A stretch of 64,000 nucleotides of DNA from Cellulomonas hominis (GTDB taxonomy: Bacteria > Actinomycetota > Actinomycetes > Actinomycetales > Cellulomonadaceae): the NCBI RefSeq assembly GCF_014201095.1, contig NZ_JACHDN010000001.1:806001-870000 (forward strand), written 5' to 3'. Position numbers and translations under genes: made by a program. The notes beneath the pieces were generated by a model that made no database searches, was not told where the DNA came from, and saw only the letters and a list, made by a program, of their open reading frames with translations. This document shows, in pieces, positions 27,509 through 36,948 of the stretch. Every line of letters starts with the position of its first letter. Position 1 is the first letter of the stretch.

Positions 27509-28696
27509 TCAGCCGCCCAGCCGGGTCAGCCCCCGCCGCAGCCCGCGCACCGCCTGCGCGATCCGCTGCTCGTTCTCGATCAGGGCGAACCGCACGTGCC
27601 CGTCGCCGCCCGGCCCGAACCCGACGCCCGGGGACACCGCGACGTCGCACTCCCGGACCAGCAGCTCGGCGAACTCGATCGACCCGAGGTCCCGGTACGG
27701 CTCGGGGATCCGGGCCCAGGCGAACATCGTCCCCTTCGGCCGCAGGATGTCCCAGCCGATCCGGCCCAGCCCGTCCACCAGGGCGTTGCGCCGGGACTCG
27801 TAGACCGCGGACAGCTCGGCCGGGTACTCCAGGGCCTCGTTGAGCGTCACGGTGGCGGCGATCTGGATCGGCTGGAACGTGCCGTAGTCCAGGTACGACT
27901 TGAGCTTCGCCAGCGCGCCGACCACGTCGGCCCGCCCGACGAGGAACGCCACCCGCCAGCCGGCCATCGAGTACGACTTCGTCATCGAGTACAGCTCGAC
28001 CGCGACCTCGGTGGCGCCGGTGCACTGCATGATCGACGGCGGCGTCCAGCCGTCGAAGCACATGTCCGCGTACGCCAGGTCGTGCACGAGGACGACGTCG
28101 CGCTCCCGGGCCCAGTCGACCAGCCGCTGCAGGTCCGCGAGCTCGACGGTTGTGGTCGTGGGGTTGTGCGGGAACGACAGCACGACCACCCGCGGCTTCG
28201 GCCAGCCGAGGTCCCACGCCTCCATGACCCGGTCGACGTAGCCGGCCCCGTCGGTGCCGTCCCCGATCGGCACCTGCCGCGCGTCCGCGCCCGCGAAGTA
28301 CGGCCCCCAGATGTGGATGGGGTACGACGGCGTCGGCACCAGCGCGGCGTCCCCGGGCTGGAGCAGCACCCACATGAGGTGGCTGAACCCCTCCTTGGCG
28401 CCGATGGTCGACAGCACCTGCGTCTCCGGGTCCAGGGTCACGCCGAACCGGCGCTGGTAGAGCTCCGCGACGGCCTGCCGCAGCTTCGGGATGCCGCGGG
28501 ACGCGGAGTACCGGTGGTTGCGGGAGTTGTGCGCGGCCTCGGCGAGCTTCTCGACGGCGATCTGCGGGCTGGGCAGGTCGGGGTTGCCGAAGCCGAGGTC
28601 GACCACGTCCCGGCCGGCCCGCCGGGCCTCGACCTTGAGCGCGTCGATGATGGTGAACACGTAGGGCGGCAGGCCGGGGATGCGGCGGAACTCCAT
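27509..28696 (-). CDS. alaC: Pyridoxal-phosphate aminotransferase, alanine transaminase type
   Basis: Class I/II aminotransferase (395 residues) that most resembles E. coli AlaC (glutamate-pyruvate transaminase): shared blocks include GFGNPDLPSP, YSASRGIPKLR, VPTPSYPIHIWG, VVHDLAYADMCFDGW, the PLP-lysine motif MTKSYSMAGWR and VSPGVGFG. The start ATG 28696 has TAGCGT 6 nt upstream on the minus strand (28708-28703), so the mRNA is leaderless. aroK lies 56 bp upstream on the same strand. Confidence 0.93.
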   Translation of the reverse strand: MEFRRIPGLPPYVFTIIDALKVEARRAGRDVVDLGFGNPDLPSPQIAVEKLAEAAHNSRNHRYSASRGIPKLRQAVAELYQRRFGVTLDPETQVLSTIGAKEGFSHLMWVLLQPGDAALVPTPSYPIHIWGPYFAGADARQVPIGDGTDGAGYVDRVMEAWDLGWPKPRVVVLSFPHNPTTTTVELADLQRLVDWARERDVVLVHDLAYADMCFDGWTPPSIMQCTGATEVAVELYSMTKSYSMAGWRVAFLVGRADVVGALAKLKSYLDYGTFQPIQIAATVTLNEALEYPAELSAVYESRRNALVDGLGRIGWDILRPKGTMFAWARIPEPYRDLGSIEFAELLVRECDVAVSPGVGFGPGGDGHVRFALIENEQRIAQAVRGLRRGLTRLGG

Positions 28697-28752
28697 CCGC
28701 CCACGCTAGCGGCGCGGTCCGCGCGGCGGGAGGGTCGGCGCGCTCGGCGGGG

Positions 28753-29349
28753 TCAGGCGCCGCGGGCGGCCGCGCGCAGGCGGCGCTCGATCTCCCTCGC
28801 CACCTCGCCGGCCGTCCGCCCGTCGGTGGGGACCCGCAGCGTCGCGACCGCCTCGTACGTCGGGCGGCGCTCCGCCATGATGTCGGCCCACCGCTGCCGC
28901 GGGTCGCCCTGCAGCAGCGGGCGGGAGGCGTCCAGCCCGACGCGCGGTGCCGCGTGCTCGAGGCTCACGTCGAGGAACACGACGACCCCGCCGCCGGCCA
29001 CGTACGCCGCCAGGGCCTCCCGGGTGCCCGGGTGCAGCACCGCGCCGCCGCCGAGCGCGAGCACCCCGCGGTGCTCGGCCAGCGCGGCGGCCACGGCCTC
29101 GTGCTCCAGCCGGCGGAACTCCGCCTCCCCGTGCGCGCGGAAGATCTCCGGGATGTCCGTTCCGGCCCGCCGCTCGACGTCCGCGTCGGTGTCCCGGAGG
29201 TCCACGGACCAGCGCCGGCCGAGCGCCCGCCCGACCGTCGTCTTGCCCGACCCCATCGGCCCGCACAGCACCACCAGCGGCCCGTGCGCGGGCAGCGGCG
29301 GCAGCGCGCCCGGGTCCGGGGCGGCGTGCGGGGCGGGTCGGGGCGTCAT
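28753..29349 (-). CDS. aroK: Shikimate kinase
   Basis: Phosphorylates shikimate in aromatic amino acid synthesis; 198 residues. Walker A GPMGSGKTTVG near 30-40, DTDADVERRAGTDIPEIF near 53-70 (shikimate-binding Asp), LGGGAVLHP near 99 and RPLLQGDPRQRW near 142 in the lid. ATG 29349 has a TACGCT box 8 nt upstream on the minus strand (leaderless). Divergent from aroD, so two consecutive shikimate-pathway functions sit back to back though not in sequence in the pathway. Confidence 0.95.
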   Translation of the reverse strand: MTPRPAPHAAPDPGALPPLPAHGPLVVLCGPMGSGKTTVGRALGRRWSVDLRDTDADVERRAGTDIPEIFRAHGEAEFRRLEHEAVAAALAEHRGVLALGGGAVLHPGTREALAAYVAGGGVVVFLDVSLEHAAPRVGLDASRPLLQGDPRQRWADIMAERRPTYEAVATLRVPTDGRTAGEVAREIERRLRAAARGA

Positions 29350-29482
29350 CGGCGGCGAGCGTACCAACGGCCCCGGCGGGCTCCCCCGCGCGTCCGCTCC
29401 CCGGCACGCGGCCCCGGCAGGCCGCCGGACTGGGCATGATGCTGCACCAGGGCGTCCGCACCGCCCGACGAGAGGACCCGCC

Positions 29483-30286
29483 ATGACCCGCACGCCGGCC
29501 ACCCGACCCGTGACCGTGCCCGTGACCGTCCGCGGCACCGTGCTGGGGGCCGGGCGGCCGAAGGTGATCGTCCCGCTGACCGGCGGCACGGTCCCGGCCC
29601 TGCTCGACCAGGCCCGGGACGTCGTCGCCGCCGGTCCGGACCTCGTCGAGTGGCGGGTGGACCACCTGGGCCCCGGCGGCGCGGCACCCGGCGACGCGGC
29701 ACCCGCCGACGTGGTGGCCGCGGGCCGGGAGCTGCGCGCCGCGCTCGGCGGCCTGCCGCTGCTCGTGACGATCCGCACCGCCGCGGAGGGCGGGCTCGCC
29801 GCCGTCGCGGACGCCGACTACGTGGCGGTCTACCGGGCCGTGCTCGAGGCGGGGCTCGCCGACCTGGTGGACGTCGAGGTCATGCGCGACGAGGCGACCG
29901 TCCGGACCCTGGTGGACCTCGCGCACGCCGCGGGCGCCCTCGTCGTCGCCTCGAACCACGACTTCGACGCCACCCCGCCGCAGGAGGAGATCGTGCGCCG
30001 GCTGCTGCACATGGCGGACCGCGGCGCCGACGTGCTGAAGATCGCGGTCATGCCGCACGACCCCGGCGACGTGCTCGCGCTGCTCGCCGCCACGTGGGAG
30101 GCGTCCGGGCGCACCGAGCGGCCCCTGATCACGATGGCGATGGCGGGCACCGGGGTGGCCTCCCGGGTGGCCGGCGGGGCCTTCGGGTCGGCGGCGACGT
30201 TCGGGACCGTGGGGGCGGCGTCCGCGCCGGGGCAGGTCGAGCTCGGGGCGCTGCGGGCCGCGCTCGCCGTCGTCCACCCCGGCTGA
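29483..30286 (+). CDS. aroD: Type I 3-dehydroquinate dehydratase
   Basis: Schiff-base (class I) dehydroquinase of the shikimate pathway, 267 residues. Visible motifs: VEWRVDHLG (substrate-binding EWRxD), SNHDFDATPPQ with the catalytic His, and the Schiff-base lysine in DVLKIAVMP, then TMAMAGTGVASR. Many actinobacteria use the unrelated type II enzyme (AroQ), so type I is notable. ATG 29483 is preceded by GAGAGGA. Convergent with rsmI, 10 bp between stops. Confidence 0.94.
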   Translation: MTRTPATRPVTVPVTVRGTVLGAGRPKVIVPLTGGTVPALLDQARDVVAAGPDLVEWRVDHLGPGGAAPGDAAPADVVAAGRELRAALGGLPLLVTIRTAAEGGLAAVADADYVAVYRAVLEAGLADLVDVEVMRDEATVRTLVDLAHAAGALVVASNHDFDATPPQEEIVRRLLHMADRGADVLKIAVMPHDPGDVLALLAATWEASGRTERPLITMAMAGTGVASRVAGGAFGSAATFGTVGAASAPGQVELGALRAALAVVHPG

Positions 30287-30296
30287 GGCGCGCCTC

Positions 30297-31154
30297 TCAG
30301 CGCCCGCGGGCCGCCAGCGCCGCCGCGTACAGGTCCCGCTTCGGCACCCCCGCGACCTGCGCGACCTCCGCCACGGCGTCCTTCAGCCGCTCCCCCGCGT
30401 CGGCCCGGGACAGCACCTCGGCGACCAGGTCCGCGGTCGACGCGACCTCGCGCGCCGGCGCCCCGGCCACCACGACGGCGATCTCCCCGCGCACCTCCCC
30501 GGCGGCGGCCCAGTCCGCGAGCGCCCCGAGCCCGTCGCGCCGGACCTCCTCGTAGGTCTTCGTCAGCTCGCGGCAGACCGCGGCGGGCCGGTCGGCGCCG
30601 AACGCGGTCGCCATCGCGGCGAGCGTGGCCGCCAGCCGGTGCGGCGCCTCGAAGAACACCATCGTGCGCGGCTCCCGCTCGAGCGCCGCGAGCGCCCGGG
30701 CCCGCTCCCCGGGCTTGCGGGGCGGGAAGCCCTCGAAGCAGAACCGGTCGGTCGGCAGCCCGGACAGCGCGAGCGCGGTGAGCACGGCGCTCGGCCCGGG
30801 GGCCGCGGTGACGGGCAGCCCGGCCTCGACCGCGGCGGCCACCACCCGGAACCCGGGGTCGGACACCGCGGGCATCCCGGCGTCCGTCACCACGAGCACC
30901 GTCCCGCCGGCGGCGACGACCTCGAGCAGCTCGGGGGCGGTCGCCGACTCGTTGTGCTCGTGGTGGCTCACGACCCGGCCGCCGACGGTCACGCCCATCC
31001 GCGCGGCGAGGGCGCGCAGCCGGCGGGTGTCCTCCGCGGCGACCACGTCGGCCTCGGCCAGCAGGCGGCGCAGCCGCGGTGAGGCGTCCTCGACGTCGCC
31101 GATCGGGGTCGCCGCGAGCACGAGCCGGCCGCTGCCGGGAGCCTGGGGGGTCAC
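30297..31154 (-). CDS. rsmI: 16S rRNA (cytidine-1402-2'-O)-methyltransferase
   Basis: Methylates the ribose of C1402 in the decoding centre; 285 residues, tetrapyrrole-methylase fold. Motifs [66 protein letters not shown] and [12 protein letters not shown] are all characteristic. GTG 31154 has CAGGCT 7 nt upstream on the minus strand. Divergent from pmt, the pairing found across actinobacteria. Confidence 0.96.
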   Translation of the reverse strand: MTPQAPGSGRLVLAATPIGDVEDASPRLRRLLAEADVVAAEDTRRLRALAARMGVTVGGRVVSHHEHNESATAPELLEVVAAGGTVLVVTDAGMPAVSDPGFRVVAAAVEAGLPVTAAPGPSAVLTALALSGLPTDRFCFEGFPPRKPGERARALAALEREPRTMVFFEAPHRLAATLAAMATAFGADRPAAVCRELTKTYEEVRRDGLGALADWAAAGEVRGEIAVVVAGAPAREVASTADLVAEVLSRADAGERLKDAVAEVAQVAGVPKRDLYAAALAARGR

Positions 31155-31246
31155 GCGGGCCAGCCTGCCACCTCCGGCGGCGGACGCGGGTGCCCGGCCC
31201 GCATCGGCCCAGGTCCGGCTCAGCCTGCGCCCCTACGATGGCGACC

Positions 31247-33031
31247 GTGCCGCAGCCCGACGACCGCCCCGACGCCGCCCCGGGCCCCGGCGACCCCGCG
31301 CTCCCCGGACCGCCCGGCGGCACCGACGCGGGCGGCGCGCACGTCGCGTTCCCGCCCGTGGTCGCGCCCGAGCGCCTTGACGACACCCGCCACCTCGTCG
31401 GCACCGTCGACCTGCCCCCCGCCGCCGACCCCGACCGCGCCGACGACCCCGGGCTGTCCACCCACGACCGCCTGCTGCTCGCGCTGCTCGGCACCCGCAC
31501 GCTGCTGCTCGACGCCACCCGGCGGGCCCGGGTCACCGGCTGGCTGTGGGCGCTGGCGGTCACGGCGCTGGCCGGGGTGCTGCGGTTCTGGGACCTGGGC
31601 CGCCCGCACGAGCTCGTCTTCGACGAGACCTACTACGTCAAGCAGGCGTACTCGCTCCTGGTGCAGGGCTACGAGGGCACCTGGGGGGACGGCGCGAACG
31701 CGGCGTTCGAGGCCGGCGACGGCTCGGCCCTGCGGGCGACCGCGGAGTACGTCGTGCACCCGCCGGTCGGCAAGTGGCTCATCGCGCTCGGCATCCAGGC
31801 GGGCGGCGGCATCGAGTCGGCCGCGGCCTGGCGCCTGGCGTCCGCCGTCGCGGGGACGCTCGCGGTGCTGCTGATCGCGCGGATCGGGCGGCGGCTGTTC
31901 GCGTCGACCGCGCTCGGCACCCTGGCGGGCCTGTTCCTCGCGGTCGACGGCGAGGCGATCGTGCACTCCCGGACGGGGCTGCTCGACGGGTTCGTCATGC
32001 TGTTCGCGCTCGCCGCGTTCGGGGCGCTGCTGCTGGACCGGGAGCAGGCCCGGCGCCGGCTCGCCGCCCGGACCGCCGCGGTGCTGGACTCCGGGGCGGC
32101 GCTCGGTCTCGGGCCGCGGCTCGGCCGGCGCTGGTGGCGGTTCGCCGCCGCCGTCCTGCTCGGGCTGGGCATCGGGACGAAGTGGTCCGGGATCTACTTC
32201 CTCGCCGTGTTCGGGCTGCTGTCGGTCGCCTGGGACGCGACGGCCCGCCGCTCGGTCGGCGTCCGGCGCTGGGCCCCGGCGGCGCTCTGGCGGGACGCGG
32301 TCCCGGCGGGCCTGGTCATGGTGCTCACCGCGGCGGCCGTCTACCTGGCGTCGTGGTGGTCGTGGTTCGCGCACCCGGGGTCGTACTCGCGGCAGTGGGC
32401 CGTGGAGCACCCCGGCGAGGGCGTCACCTGGCTGCCGCCCGCGCTGCGCTCGCTCTGGCAGTTCCACACCCAGATGTGGGAGTTCCACACCCACCTCACG
32501 TCGGAGCACGCCTACGCCGCGCACCCGCTCGGCTGGATCGTGCAGTGGCGGCCCACGTCGTTCTACTACCCCACCGAGGTCTCCGGCCTGAAGGCCGCCG
32601 CCGCCGAGGCCGCGTGCGCCGCGGACGCCTGCTCGCAGGCGATCACCTCGCTCGGCAACCCGGTGATCTGGTGGCTCGGGGCGCTGGCGATCGTCGCGGC
32701 GCTGTGGGCGCTGGTGGTGCGGCGCGACTGGCGGGCGCTCGCCGTGCTGTCCGGGACCATCGCCGGCTGGCTGCCGTGGTTCGCCTACGCGCACCGGACG
32801 ATCTTCACGTTCTACTCGATCGCCTTCACGCCCTGGGTCGTGCTGACGCTGGTGTACGCGCTGAGCCTGCTGCTGCAGCACCCGGCGCGCCGGCGTCTCG
32901 GGCTGACCGTGACGGCGGCCGTCGTCGTGGTCGTCGTCGCGGTCAGCGCGTTCTTCTACCCGATCTGGACCGGGTGGACCGTGCCGTACGACTTCTGGCA
33001 CGTCCACATGTGGCTGCGGTCCTGGATCTAG
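31247..33031 (+). CDS. pmt: Polyprenyl-phosphate-mannose:protein O-mannosyltransferase (PMT, GT39)
   Basis: Membrane glycosyltransferase that O-mannosylates exported proteins. About 594 residues with ten or more membrane segments from residue 80 on. The first external loop carries HELVFDETYYVKQAYSLL with the catalytic Asp-Glu pair; VHPPVGKWLIALG and SRTGLLDGFVM follow as in mycobacterial PMT. The start is set at GTG 31247: TACGAT (31234-31239) is a -10 box 7 nt upstream, and the in-frame ATG at 31238 overlaps that box, so it could not be in the RNA. Tail-to-tail with the hexosaminidase gene (4 bp). Confidence 0.95.
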   Translation: MPQPDDRPDAAPGPGDPALPGPPGGTDAGGAHVAFPPVVAPERLDDTRHLVGTVDLPPAADPDRADDPGLSTHDRLLLALLGTRTLLLDATRRARVTGWLWALAVTALAGVLRFWDLGRPHELVFDETYYVKQAYSLLVQGYEGTWGDGANAAFEAGDGSALRATAEYVVHPPVGKWLIALGIQAGGGIESAAAWRLASAVAGTLAVLLIARIGRRLFASTALGTLAGLFLAVDGEAIVHSRTGLLDGFVMLFALAAFGALLLDREQARRRLAARTAAVLDSGAALGLGPRLGRRWWRFAAAVLLGLGIGTKWSGIYFLAVFGLLSVAWDATARRSVGVRRWAPAALWRDAVPAGLVMVLTAAAVYLASWWSWFAHPGSYSRQWAVEHPGEGVTWLPPALRSLWQFHTQMWEFHTHLTSEHAYAAHPLGWIVQWRPTSFYYPTEVSGLKAAAAEAACAADACSQAITSLGNPVIWWLGALAIVAALWALVVRRDWRALAVLSGTIAGWLPWFAYAHRTIFTFYSIAFTPWVVLTLVYALSLLLQHPARRRLGLTVTAAVVVVVVAVSAFFYPIWTGWTVPYDFWHVHMWLRSWI

Positions 33032-33035
33032 GGGG

Positions 33036-34520
33036 TCACGACCGGTCGACGTGCCAGTCGACCTGCGGGCTCGGGTACCAGGACAGGCCGCGGGCGTCCC
33101 AGGCGGGGCCGTGCGCGGCGATGCGCTCCCGGAAGTCCGCCCAGTCCCGCTGCTCCGGCCGGGTCCACGCCACCTCGGCGACCGCCGCCAGCCGGGGCAG
33201 CAGCATCGTCAGCAGGTCGTCCAGGCCCCGCAGCGTCTCGGTCCACACCGCCGCCTCGACGCCGATCACCGACCCCGCGGGCAGCCCGGGCACCAGCGCG
33301 GTCGGCTCCCACTCGTAGGCGTCCCGCAGCTCGATGTGCCCGGCCCACTCCAGGCCCAGCGCCGAGTCCTTGTCGTACTTCATGTCGAGGTACGCCTTCG
33401 ACCCCGGGCTCATGAGCAGCCGCGCGCCCGCGCTCGCCGCCGCCACGAACGGCGCCGGGTCCATCCGGGTGTCCCAGTACTGCACGACCGTGCCGGGCTC
33501 CAGCGGCGTCGTGGCGATCTCCTGCCAGCCGACGACCTGCTTGCCCGCGGCGCGCACCGCGTCCGACGCCATCGCGACCAGGCGCGCGTACTCCTCGCGC
33601 TCCATCGTCAGCACCTCGTCGCCGCCGATGTGCACGTAGTCGCCCGGCGTCACCGCGGCGACGTCGCCGAACACGTCCCGCAGGAACGGCTCCGTCGCCG
33701 GCAGGTCGGCCGCCAGCTTGCTGAACCCGACCTCGATGCCCGTGTACTCCTCGGTCGGCTCGCCCGACGGGTTGAGCTCGCCGTACGCGTGCAGCGCGGC
33801 GTTGACGTGGCCCGGGACGTCGATCTCCGGGACCACCCGCACCCCGCGGGCCGCCGCGTACGCGACGAGCGCCTCGTACTCCTCCGTGGTGAAGAACCCG
33901 CCCGGGTCCCCGTCCACCGCCGTGGCGGACGACCGGGCCGTCAGCTCCGGCCGGGACGGCAGGTCCAGGCGCCAGCCCTGGTCGTCGGACAGGTGCAGGT
34001 GCAGCACGTTGAGCTTGTAGGCGGCCATCAGCTCGACGACGACCCGCAGGTCGTCCGGGCCGAAGAAGTGCCGCGCGACGTCCACCGACAGCCCGCGCCA
34101 GCCGTGCACCGGCTCGTCCTCGACGTGCACCAGCCACGCGGCGTACCCGCCGTCCACCGGCCGCACGAGCTGGTGCAGGGTGGCCAGGCCGCGCATCAGG
34201 CCCTCGGGGGTGCCCGCGACGATCTCCACGAGGTCGGTCGCCACGTCCAGGCGGTACTGCTCGCCCGCGAGGGCGTCGTCCAGCCGGAGCGCCACGTCGC
34301 CCGGCTGGGTGGGCTCCGCGACGTCGCGGTACCGCACCTCCACCGTGCTGCCCGACACCCGGCTCAGGCCCTCGGCGGCCAGGACGCCCAGCGACACCTC
34401 CGCGGGGCTCACCCCGACGGTGACCGCGGTCGACGCCGAGACGACGAACGGGGCGCCCTCGCGGACCTCCACCGACCGGGGGGCGGGCACGAGACGCGGG
34501 ACGGTGGGCGCAGCGGGCAC
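33036..34520 (-). CDS. Family 20 beta-N-acetylhexosaminidase
   Basis: Removes terminal GlcNAc/GalNAc residues; 494 residues. An N-terminal GH20b domain (about 10-125) is followed by the TIM barrel. Catalytic Asp-Glu pair in HIGGDEVLTME, preceded by WRGLSVDVARHFF, LHLHLSDDQGWRLD and PEIDVPGHVNAA; the sugar-stacking tryptophans include VVGWQEI and the late WTRPEQRDW region. GTG 34520 follows GGAAGG. There is no signal peptide, so the enzyme appears cytoplasmic and would act on imported chitin or wall fragments; the transporter is not nearby. Confidence 0.94.
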   Translation of the reverse strand: MPAAPTVPRLVPAPRSVEVREGAPFVVSASTAVTVGVSPAEVSLGVLAAEGLSRVSGSTVEVRYRDVAEPTQPGDVALRLDDALAGEQYRLDVATDLVEIVAGTPEGLMRGLATLHQLVRPVDGGYAAWLVHVEDEPVHGWRGLSVDVARHFFGPDDLRVVVELMAAYKLNVLHLHLSDDQGWRLDLPSRPELTARSSATAVDGDPGGFFTTEEYEALVAYAAARGVRVVPEIDVPGHVNAALHAYGELNPSGEPTEEYTGIEVGFSKLAADLPATEPFLRDVFGDVAAVTPGDYVHIGGDEVLTMEREEYARLVAMASDAVRAAGKQVVGWQEIATTPLEPGTVVQYWDTRMDPAPFVAAASAGARLLMSPGSKAYLDMKYDKDSALGLEWAGHIELRDAYEWEPTALVPGLPAGSVIGVEAAVWTETLRGLDDLLTMLLPRLAAVAEVAWTRPEQRDWADFRERIAAHGPAWDARGLSWYPSPQVDWHVDRS

Positions 34521-34806
34521 GGGAGACCTTCCGGGACGACGGGTCGACGACGGGCCCTCATCGGCCCAGCCCCCGGGGACCAGTGTGCCGTCTCCGGGGC
34601 GCGCCCGGGAGGGACTCGCGGGGACGGATGCGGGGCGGGTGCGTGGCCCGCGGGGTCCGCGCGCACCCGCAGTCCGGGCGCGCTGGTCACGGGCCGGACG
34701 CGGGCGGGTCACGGCGCGGACGCGGGCGGTGCCCTCCGGCAACGATTCGGTCTCCGTCCTCCCGAACCCGCCCACGGCGGGGGGCTCAGCCTCTACCGTC
34801 CCGGGC

Positions 34807-35868
34807 ATGCGGACCACGGGGACGGGGACGGACGTGCGGCGGGCCGCCGCCGGGCTGGCACTGGTGGCGCTCCTGCTCGCGGGGTGCGGCGCGGCGGCGG
34901 ACTCGACCGCGGCGGACGCCGGCGGCACCGCCGAGGAGCTCGGCTCGCTCGCCGACCAGGGCGTCGGCGGTGACGGCGACGCCGCGGCGGCGTCCGACGC
35001 GGGCGCTGCCGCGGCTCCCGGCGGCGAGGCGGCCGACGCCGCGGGCCGGCAGGTCATCACCACCGGGGACGTCGGGCTCGCCGCCGCGGACCCGCGTGCG
35101 GCGGCCGACCGGGTCGTCGCGGTCGTCGAGCAGTCCGGCGGCCGGGTGGACGCCCGGCAGGAGACGGCGGCGCGCGCGGAGGACGACGTCGACGCCACCG
35201 CCGACCTGACGGTGCGCGTCCCCGCCACCGGCCTCACGGGAGTGCTGGACGCGCTCGAGGACCTGGGCGAGGTCCAGAGCGTCGACCTGCGGTCCGAGGA
35301 CGTCACGGCGGCCGCGCAGGACCTCGACGCGCGGATCCGCGCCATGCGGCTGTCGGTCGCGCGGATGGAGGACCTGCTGTCCCGCGCGACCACCACCGAG
35401 GACGTCATCGAGGCCGAGAGCACGCTCACCGAGCGGCAGGCCTCGCTGGAGTCCCTGGAGGCGGAGCGCGCCCGCGTCGCCGAGCAGGTCGCGCTGTCCA
35501 CCCTCCACGTGACGATCTGGACCTCGGGGACGCCCGTCGTGACCGAGACGGAGGCGCGTACCGGGTTCCTCGGCGGGCTGCAGAACGGGTGGGACGCCCT
35601 GGTCGAGGTGCTCGGCGTCGCCGCGCTCGTGCTCGGCGCGCTCGTCCCGTGGCTGGCCGTCGGGGCCGTCGTCGGGGTCGCCGTGCTGCTCGTCCGCCGC
35701 GCGCTGCGTCGGCGCCGGTCGCCGGGCGCCCCGGGGGCCGGTGCGGGCGGCCCGGGGCGGGGCGGGAGCGCCGGACCGGGCGAGGGCCCGGCGGGTCCGG
35801 ACGGTCCCGCGGAGCCGGCGCCCGACGAGGGCCGGGAGCCGGTCGGCGCGGGGTCCCCGCGCCCCTGA
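34807..35868 (+). CDS. DUF4349 membrane lipoprotein
   Basis: A 353-residue protein of unknown function. Signal peptide with lipobox LLLAGC (Cys27); a low-complexity Ala/Gly/Asp stretch to about 75; the DUF4349 domain from about 80 (ITTGDVGLAAADPRAAADRV) including a charged coiled coil at about 170-230; a membrane segment at about 270-300; and a Gly/Pro-rich cytoplasmic or disordered tail. An -10-like TACCGT is 7 nt before ATG 34807, so leaderless. DUF4349 proteins are often near stress genes, but no role is established. Confidence 0.88.
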   Translation: MRTTGTGTDVRRAAAGLALVALLLAGCGAAADSTAADAGGTAEELGSLADQGVGGDGDAAAASDAGAAAAPGGEAADAAGRQVITTGDVGLAAADPRAAADRVVAVVEQSGGRVDARQETAARAEDDVDATADLTVRVPATGLTGVLDALEDLGEVQSVDLRSEDVTAAAQDLDARIRAMRLSVARMEDLLSRATTTEDVIEAESTLTERQASLESLEAERARVAEQVALSTLHVTIWTSGTPVVTETEARTGFLGGLQNGWDALVEVLGVAALVLGALVPWLAVGAVVGVAVLLVRRALRRRRSPGAPGAGAGGPGRGGSAGPGEGPAGPDGPAEPAPDEGREPVGAGSPRP

Positions 35869-35878
35869 CCCCGGGGGC

Positions 35879-36910
35879 TCAGCCCCGGGCGGCGGCCGGC
35901 TGCTGGTCGGGGTCCGTCGCCGCGAGCCGGCGCGCGAGGACCGCGCACGTGGCGAGCTGGATCTGGTGGAACACGATCACCGGCAGCGCCACCCCCGCGG
36001 CGGCCACGGGGCCGAACAGCACGCTCGCCATCGGCAGGCCGGTCGCGAGGCTCTTCTTCGAGCCGCACATGAGCAGCGCGATCCGGTCCGCGCGGTCGAG
36101 CCGCAGCGCCCGGCCGCCGAACCAGGTCGCCGAGAGCATCGCCGCGAGCAGCGCGGCGCACACGGCGACGAGCACCACGAGGACCCCGACGGTCAGGTGG
36201 TCCCAGACGCCCGACTGCTGCGCCTCGGACACCGACCCGTACGCGACGAGCAGGATCGCGCTGCGGTCGGTGACCAGGGTGAGCGGCTTGTGCCGGCGCA
36301 CCCACGCGCCGATCTTCGGTTGCACGAGCTGCCCCAGCACGAAGGGCAGCAGCAGCTGCAGGAGCGTCGCCCCCGCCGAGCCGCCGACCGGCCCGCCCGC
36401 CCGCGACATCAGCAGGCCGACCAGCAGCGGCGTGAGCACGATGCCGAGGACGTTCGACACGGTCGCCCCGCAGATCGCCCCCGCGACGTTCCCGCGCGCG
36501 ATGGACGTGAACACCACCGAGGACTGGATGGTCGACGGCAGCAGCGACAGGTAGAGCAGGCCGGTCTGGAGGTCCTGCGGCAGCACCGACTCGGGCAGCG
36601 CCTGCACCGCGAGGCCGAGCACCGGGAACAGCAGGTAGGTCGACGCGAGCATCCCGCCCTGGAGCCGCCAGTTCCGCAGGCCGGCCCACACCTCGCCGGT
36701 CGACATGCGCGCGCCGTACAGGAAGAACAGCAGGACGACGGCGGCGGTGGTCACGTGGTCGAGCCCGGTCGCGAACGCGCCGGACGCCGGGGCGAGCAGC
36801 CCGAGCACGAACACCGCGACGATCATGACGACGAGCGGGTCCACCCACGTCTTGGTCGCGGACCAGGCCCGGGACCACCGGCCCGGACGGGGCGGGATCG
36901 CTTCAGGCAC
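35879..36910 (-). CDS. SBF-like bile acid:sodium symporter family protein (YfeH type)
   Basis: Membrane transporter of 343 residues with nine to ten hydrophobic segments. LPSTIQSSVVFTSIARGN and GATVSNVLGIVLTPLLVG match the paired discontinuous helices of the BASS/SBF-like family (PF13593). The physiological substrate is unknown; sodium-coupled organic anion uptake is the family expectation. GTG 36910 is supported by CAGAAT 6 nt upstream on the minus strand. Monocistronic, convergent with the DUF4349 gene. Confidence 0.9.
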   Translation of the reverse strand: MPEAIPPRPGRWSRAWSATKTWVDPLVVMIVAVFVLGLLAPASGAFATGLDHVTTAAVVLLFFLYGARMSTGEVWAGLRNWRLQGGMLASTYLLFPVLGLAVQALPESVLPQDLQTGLLYLSLLPSTIQSSVVFTSIARGNVAGAICGATVSNVLGIVLTPLLVGLLMSRAGGPVGGSAGATLLQLLLPFVLGQLVQPKIGAWVRRHKPLTLVTDRSAILLVAYGSVSEAQQSGVWDHLTVGVLVVLVAVCAALLAAMLSATWFGGRALRLDRADRIALLMCGSKKSLATGLPMASVLFGPVAAAGVALPVIVFHQIQLATCAVLARRLAATDPDQQPAAARG

Positions 36911-36948
36911 CGGGTCATTCTGCCACCGGGCGCCCGGTGCCCCCGCCG

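Noticed and set aside
31238..31246. ATG 31238 as start of pmt
   Set aside because: It overlaps the TACGAT -10 box, so it would not be in a transcript from that promoter; GTG 31247 lies 7 nt after the box.
34521..36878. Minus-strand extension of the GH20 frame up to 1,280 codons
   Set aside because: The upstream part is low-complexity and overlaps the DUF4349 and transporter genes; GH20 proteins start near 34520, where a GGAAGG site is found.
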